A DNA stretch of 64,000 nucleotides from Ectocarpus siliculosus (Eukaryota > Sar > Phaeophyceae > Ectocarpales > Ectocarpaceae), in the NCBI GenBank assembly GCA_000310025.1, contig FN647938.1, positions 348,992 through 412,991 on the forward strand, read 5' to 3'. The notes beneath the pieces are model-generated. The model searched no databases. It had not been told where the DNA came from and worked only from the letters and a program-made list of their open reading frames with translations. Made by a program: the position numbers and the translations under genes. Below, in pieces: positions 58,174 to 64,000 of this stretch (within the stretch, counting starts at the first letter, position 1; each line of letters begins with the position of its first letter).

Positions 58174-60137
58174 TCACCGCTTCCCGTCCCGTTCCTGTTG
58201 TCGTTGCTTGAGGTCGGCCAAGGCGTGGGTCTTGACTGCTTCCATTCGCTTCTTCAGTTGCGGGTCGTTGCTAACCAATCAGACAAAGCGTAAAGCGGTG
58301 GTTCCGCAAAAGAAGCGAAGAGGAAGGAGGAAGTGGAAGAAGGACGAGAACAAAAGAAAAACGACTGAAACAGGAGGCGAAGAAGGTGATTTCGTAAAAA
58401 AAAAACTGGAAGCGCACGTGAGGCTACACATACATCGCGTGGCTCTGGCTGGCGTGTCAACCAACTGTGATTTTGAAAGGTACGGGAAAGCTGAAAATAT
58501 TGTCTGTGAGCAGGAAACGTCTTCGAGGTAGTTAGACGGTACAGCAGTGCAGGATAAAGAGGAGGTCAGCGTGTGAAATAAAACACCACTGCTGCTGTAC
58601 AGAGTAGTCAAGCTGGCTTCCTCACCTGCCCGATTCGTGCACCAAGTAGTTTGACAATCCTCGTATTGCGCTGCCAGATACAAGGCAGGGCAGACCGACG
58701 TACGAGCGCGCACAAGGTAGGATTGATTTGTCGCCGACTGAAACCGCTCTGGTATGTATTAGAATAAAAAAAAGTCGGCAGCGCGAGGTCCAACAATACG
58801 CGCAGATTCCCCTTGGACAGCATGTAAGTCCTGCACTAACCGCTGGACGAATAACCGCGACAGTTTTTTTTGTGCTCGGAGAACAGGCAGCCCCATTCCT
58901 GGACGAGTGCATAGGCACCTATCACAGAGGCACATAACTTCTGCTGTGAGCGGCTCAAGGTACGCTGATCATAAATGAATTACCCCCAAGCTACAATGGG
59001 CGAACAACAGAAATTGTGTGGTACTCTGAACGACAAATTATGTTTCGTGCCTCACCCTCCCTTGAGCGCTTCTATCTTGACTGGGTCGGTCTCGCCCATG
59101 TTCTTCTTGAACTCGGTTCTCAGGATAAGACGGAGCTGCTGGCCCTTGGGGCTCTGAAATTCAAGCAAGCCCATGAGCAAGGGTTTACGATCATGCGCGC
59201 AGGTGATAAGAGAATGACATTTGGAGTGACAGCTAACTGACGTATCTGTACGCACATCTGTAGGGAAATGCAGCAACACAGGACTACATAGAGTCTACAT
59301 CTGTCGGTATTACGACATCCGTATCCATGTCGATGTGATGCAGTCTGGTACTTGATCCCTCGAGTTCAAAGTCAAACCAGAGGGGGGCAATTTGCAGGAC
59401 GGGTGTTCGAAAAGAAGGGGGTGGTCGTTATCGCGTCACGACTCCACCACTTCAGGAATTATGCCAACGTAGTGTATCAGAAGCTGAAAGAACAGCGATC
59501 GCGTGATCAGCAGATCCGTAACAAAAGCGGGGCAATTATGAGCCCAGTATCCAGAGGATTTCTTCCCCACTCACTGCTGTTGTCCTTTCCGTGGCACTGC
59601 TGTCTCGAACGTGTGTTCTACATGGAGAACATATATACGTATGTACATCTATTTTCTAATGCCAACCAATCCAAATGATAAAGCAACGGAAGGGTGAAAA
59701 ATGACCTAGCAGCAGTGTGTGTGCCCGCACCTTCGAGGCGATGTGGTCGACCAGCCTCAAGCAGTCCCGGTAGAGCTGCGAGTACCATTTTCCAGAGGCG
59801 GTCGTAGCAGGGGACGTCGGTCATACAGCACGCACCACATACGACGGGGGAGACAGGGATAGTATGTCAGCAACAAAGAGCACGGCATACACCCAGAGGA
59901 TAATGCAACAGTCTAGCCATGCGAAGCTTTGAACAACCACCTTCTGTCCCTGCAGTACAGAGCGCGGCATTGGATTGTACAACAATGTTCCTTCTAGAGG
60001 CGGCGTAATTCCTCTCGCTCTCCTCTCCCCCCTCCTTCCGGTTTGGTGTTCTGTGCAAACGATGCCTGGGAACCAGTCAACTGATCACGAACTCTTACCC
60101 GGGTTGACGAGCGCTCCACCGCCTGTGCTGGATTCAT
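58174..60137 (-). CDS. LYR-motif (Complex1_LYR family) protein
   Basis: LYR proteins are small mitochondrial-matrix factors that work with acyl-ACP in complex I assembly or Fe-S cluster delivery; which branch this belongs to is not clear. Exons in transcript order: 60137-60099, 59775-59731, 59153-59056, 58670-58626, 58270-58174; every junction is in phase, giving 107 residues, normal for the family. It starts MNPAQAVERSSTR, and splicing joins this to LYRDCLRLVDHIASK with the LYR tripeptide. SPKGQQLRLILRTEFKKNM follows, including the conserved arginine-phenylalanine pattern, then DPVKIEALKGGAIRGLSNYL. The charged C-terminal helix is MEAVKTHALADLKQRQQE. Three exons are under 50 nt, so automatic gene callers could miss it. 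Head to head with TDP1. Confidence 0.83.
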
Positions 60138-60355
60138 TGCTGTGGGTGTGTACAAGCAGTCGGTGCCCGCGCGTGGCGTGTGCACAACGCAACAAAGCAA
60201 CACACAGGAATGCAGTGGGGGCCAAGAATAGGAGGGTAGGGGGGGGGTGCCGTAAGGTGCGTGCTTGCCAGTTCCCTATTGTATGCATATATAGCAGCTC
60301 CGAGAGAGGCTTTCTCACGCAGCATACAGCATACAGCACACCAACGCAAACGGCC
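60138..60355. promoter_or_regulatory. Probable bidirectional promoter
   Basis: Only 218 bases separate the start codons of the LYR gene (minus) and TDP1 (plus). A TATATAGCAGC-like word lies at about 60288, 68 bases upstream of the TDP1 start. A GCATACA doublet follows at 60322-60335. Confidence 0.45.
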
Positions 60356-63300
60356 ATGGTGGATCGGGTGGACCTGACTGCCGACTCCGAAGACGATGAC
60401 CTCCAGGCTGCAATCAGAGCGTCACTATCCAGTCACTCAGACAGCAGCGGTGCAACCTCCGCTGCTGTCAATAGTTCAAATTCAAACGGCGGCACGTCCC
60501 AGTCTAAGAGGCCAGCGTCGGAGCAAGGCGACAACAAGACACCATCACAGCGCAAAGGCAAGCGCCCGCGAAGCTTCCAGCCCTTCGAAAAGCCACCGCT
60601 GTATCGCCTGCTTTCTACCTCTCCGAGTGATCGGGCGAGCACCGGCAGTGTAGGCCTGGATGATTTGCTCAGCGGCGACTTCGAAAGTGCCCTCCTTTGC
60701 AACTATATGGTGGACTACGCGCTGCTGGTTAGATGCGCGCCGAGGCTTGGGAGTGTGCCGGTTACTATCGTGCACGGTTTCAAGCCCGGGACGTGAGTGC
60801 GGTTGTGTGCAGCGTTGTCGGGTGTTGGAGGACTAGAAGTTTCCCCCATGTATGTTCCCGCGAGATGAAAAAGTTTTTGTCTCCTCCTCTGGCGAATTCG
60901 CGCCGTCGTGTTCGATCCCCCCCCTGCATTTATTGTTGCATTCAAGGTAAATACCACACCGCCTGGACCCATTTCCCTATACAGTAGCTTGATTGGTCTG
61001 CACGACGAGCAGTGGGGGTGCCGAAATGGCGGCACGGGAGCTGCCTCGTCGAGAGAAATGCGAGAACGTAGCGTTTAGTTTGGAGTGTATTACAGCGGTA
61101 GTACAGCGGAAGTTGAGCTTTGAAAAGGGGGGGGGGGGGGGGGAGGGTATCTTGCGCAACAACGGCGGTACTCGCTTGTAAGGAAGCAATGGACGTTCAA
61201 CTTGCCACGACCTCTGGCCCGTGCTTCCTCGATCAAGTACCATTACAGCGCACGCTACCGAATGGCGTCACGTATGGTCCAAGTCAAGGTCCTATCCTTG
61301 CTCTCTCGTGATACCCGCTCTTGACGCTAACAACCCAAAACACAGGCAAGATGAGGTGAATCTTCGCAGCCAGTGCGCCGTCAACCCCGGCGTCAAGCTG
61401 CGCTACCCGGAGGTGAGTTTGCTATGACTGAGTGTGTTCTGCTCTGCTGGCCCACGCGCTGCTCTGAGAAAATAGTTCGTGATAATGCATTTTGATCCTC
61501 AAGTCTTAAGTGACGCGGGCACTCCGCAGAGCACGTGGATCATCCGTCCCCCGCCAAGCATACTACAAGTTTTTGTTTGCGACACCGCATGGTTGTGGTT
61601 GAGTTGGTCGCTGAATCAGTCCATACACGCACGAACATTTTAAACCGTAGAAGCACAGATTTGTTGCGGCGAGGGTCATACAATAGTTTGGTGCCGCTCG
61701 TTGAGCTGTGGCTTGGGAAGGGGAGCGAAATACAACGCACACGCGCACGCGTGTACCCTCATTGCGCGAGCTCTAAATGCCACCCTATCCGGGTGCACCA
61801 TCACCATACACAACCAAGAGAGAGAAGAGGAGATACATGGCCTCCAACGTTTTAGAGGCCAGGTACAGCACTTCCCGAAGCAGCAGTCAGTATCCCCCAA
61901 AGTCCCAAGGTATCCCATGTATTGTGATTGTGCTGTAAGCACCATGCCTAGCGGTCATCCATCCTCCTTGATTGTCCTAACCGCCACTCGCCGTCCTCCC
62001 TTTCTGCCCTCCCTCGCTGGCAGCTCCCAGAGTACGGCACCAACCACGCCAAGATGATCATCCTCAAGTTCCCGACAGGGATCCGTGTGGCTGTGCTGAC
62101 CGCAAACTTCATTGTGGTGGACGTCACCGACAAGAGCCAGGGCGTGTGGTACCAGGACTTTCCGAAAAGGACGTCGGGATCATGCGCGTTCCAGGTGTGT
62201 TCTGACAGGCCGCCCGCCGACGCTACCGGTCGCATATGACGACGCCACTGCGCGCCATGGCCCTGTCGAAATTCCCCGTTTTTTTTTTTTGCTGGGCTTG
62301 ATGCCACAATTTCGTTTCGCGTAGACTCTTTCTCGGTTGCCCGGCCTCTTACCCTTATCGCTCCCGCGCGACCGTTACTACTGCTGTCTTGACTGGAATA
62401 TCCAACGGCACTGCAGGAGGACTTGATGGGCTTTCTGTTCAAGGTCGGAGGGCCCGCGTCCGCGTTTGCAAGGTAGGGTGCGGTATTGATGGCCTGTTGT
62501 GGCTGGTGCTGCTGCTTCTGCTGCTGTTCAACAGCGGTTCATGTTCTTTTCTCGCTCTTTAGTTAATTCCTGTAGTGCCTGGCGTGCCTCTGCACATCTT
62601 TTACCATGTAAACCATCACGTTATTCGGTTGCCTGTTCTGAGCACAACGTTTACGCTTGGGGGCGACGTTTTCGGACAATATTGTCCTGTAATCGAGGGT
62701 TTTTCTTGTCACGTCGCCATGCATTGAATTACAGCATCTATTCATTCTCGTTCTCACGTTATTATGTTTCAAACCATCCACTAGGCCGGGTTATTTGGAG
62801 ATCGTATCGAATTGGACGGAACGTCTCCGGCCACAACAGTGCACCCCCTCACTGCCGTTGCTCGACGATCATTCTCGCCTATGAGCGTGTGTGTTATTTG
62901 AGCCCGCGGCTGCCGCAGGACAAATCCAATCATACTGACTCGTGGGTAGATAGGCAGGGCACCTGGACAAAAACATTCTACATACGCAGGATACAAACGC
63001 ACCTCTTGTGGATGCGGATTCCCTTGGGCTTGCATGCACCATGCGTGCGCCTTGGTGAAGTAATGCTTGTTTCTTTTCGCAAGGCACAAAATGAGGTCCT
63101 TTCGAGGTTCGACAGGCGTACCCAGCCCGCGTCAAGCATCCCATCCCGATATCGCCAGTTACAGCAGCAATTGTGTAGTCCCGATGGCATTGCACAAGGA
63201 CGCGGACACTGTTGACCTTTCCAACAACACAATAACTGTCATGTCATAAACAAGATACCCACGTGTGTCCATCAACCCGTGTGCATGTCCATACCCATTT

Positions 63301-63677
63301 CCATGACCATGACCATGCCAATGCCCATACCCATACTCGTGTCCATCATATGTCCATACCCGCACCCACATACCATGCATACCTGCCGACATACCATGGT
63401 ATGATTTTTGTCATTCCCCTTGGACAGCACTCTGGGCGAGTACGATTTCCGGGGCGCGAGGGTGGCGCTGGTGCCTAGCGTGCCCGGTACAGGTGGGAAC
63501 ACTCCCGGCACCGGCGGGAAGCCTCACAAGGGGAGGGACCTACACAAGTACGGCCACATGCGGGTGCGGGCTTTGCTCGCTCGGGAGAAGGAGGACGGCA
63601 CCGGGGCGAAGCTGAAGGAGGGCGGTCACAAGGTCCTCTGCCAGATCTCGTCCTTGGCCTCTCTCACCAAAACGCCG
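60356..63677 (+). CDS. TDP1: Tyrosyl-DNA phosphodiesterase 1 with UIM, 3' truncated by window end
   Basis: Hydrolyses 3'-phosphotyrosyl links left on DNA by topoisomerase I, in the nucleus. Exons: 60356-60792, 61346-61412, 62024-62194, 62417-62472, 63428-63677; phases agree, about 327 residues so far, and the gene continues past the window. The N-terminus DDDLQAAIRASLS fits a ubiquitin-interacting motif, followed by a Ser/Asn-rich linker. Family signatures are ALLCNYMVDYALLVRCAP and VPVTIVHGFKP. GTNHAKMIILKFPTGIRVAV then carries the first HxK catalytic motif, and TANFIVVDVTDKSQGVWYQD follows. Later come EYDFRGARVALVPSVPGT and LHKYGHMRVRALL. The second HxK motif must lie outside the window. 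The start codon at 60356 is the first in frame after the short divergent spacer. Confidence 0.9.
61124..61143. repeat. G homopolymer
   Basis: A run of about 15 G bases in the first TDP1 intron, the G-strand counterpart of the C runs seen elsewhere. Confidence 0.8.
63262..63385. repeat. CCATAC/CCATGA-type minisatellite
   Basis: About twenty loosely ordered hexamers of the CCATAC, CCATGA and CCATGC type, in the fourth TDP1 intron. Units vary by one or two bases. Confidence 0.75.
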
Positions 63678-64000
63678 GTGAGGACTACCAGTAGAATAGT
63701 CTAGAGAGACGCGGGCTACCTCTCTTTGGCGGCCAGAGGTGAAGGTGTGACGTGTGCACAAATTCGCCCTGTTTTTGTAGTTCAGCTTCCTAGTCTCGCA
63801 CAAACGCGACGTCAGGGAACGCGTGCTGGCGGCGTGTGCAGTTTGATCCCATGCCAAGAAGCACATCTCTTATGAAGCACTGTGTGGAAGAGAAGGGAGG
63901 TGGCCAAGAGCGAGCGTTCACCCAGACAAGGGATACCGTAGTTGTCCGTATTATGGCGCCCATCGTTGATTTTCCACCCATCGGTGTTATGGCACCGGGG

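Overview
The window is eukaryotic nuclear DNA from a photosynthetic stramenopile, most likely a brown alga (Ectocarpus-like). Three things point there. An aureochrome (bZIP + LOV blue-light transcription factor, known only from stramenopile algae) lies at about 40.7-44.8 kb. One flavoprotein has a heterokont-style bipartite plastid leader. The genes are moderately GC-rich and split by introns of 0.3-1.3 kb, with TTAGGG-type repeats and long C homopolymers. No bacterial, CRISPR or operon-like features are present, and I recognised no rRNA or tRNA gene.

Layout, with exon models assembled by hand from homology, GT/GC-AG sites and matching codon phase: (1) 2294-6253 +, dolichol kinase. (2) 11476-18707 -, SET/MYND-type (SMYD-like) methyltransferase. 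(3) 19004-24314 +, plastid-targeted FAD monooxygenase. (4) 24.7-29.1 kb, decayed Ty3/gypsy retrotransposon pieces. (5) 31964-34835 -, ankyrin-repeat protein. (6) 35654-38406 +, MRNIP-like zinc-ribbon protein. (7) 40746-44845 -, aureochrome (first exon not found). (8) 46672-54315 -, GH63 mannosyl-oligosaccharide glucosidase. (9) 54670-56686 +, G-patch protein (GPATCH4/PINX1-like). (10) 58174-60137 -, LYR-motif protein. (11) 60356 to beyond the window end +, TDP1 with an N-terminal ubiquitin-interacting motif.

The genes alternate strand almost perfectly (+ - + - + - - + - +). This makes compact head-to-head pairs that probably share promoters (18708-19003, 54316-54669, 60138-60355) and convergent tail-to-tail gaps. 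The gene products serve varied housekeeping roles: dolichyl-phosphate supply and N-glycan trimming in the ER (DOLK, GH63), DNA-break metabolism (MRNIP-like, TDP1), light signalling (aureochrome), mitochondrial assembly (LYR) and nuclear RNA or ribosome biology (G-patch).

The non-coding space holds a fold-back element (551-1084), a three-copy MITE family with long terminal inverted repeats, a dispersed ~155-bp repeat, an interstitial telomeric tract with flanking duplication, minisatellites, and two assembly gaps inside poly-C tracts close to 3' splice sites.
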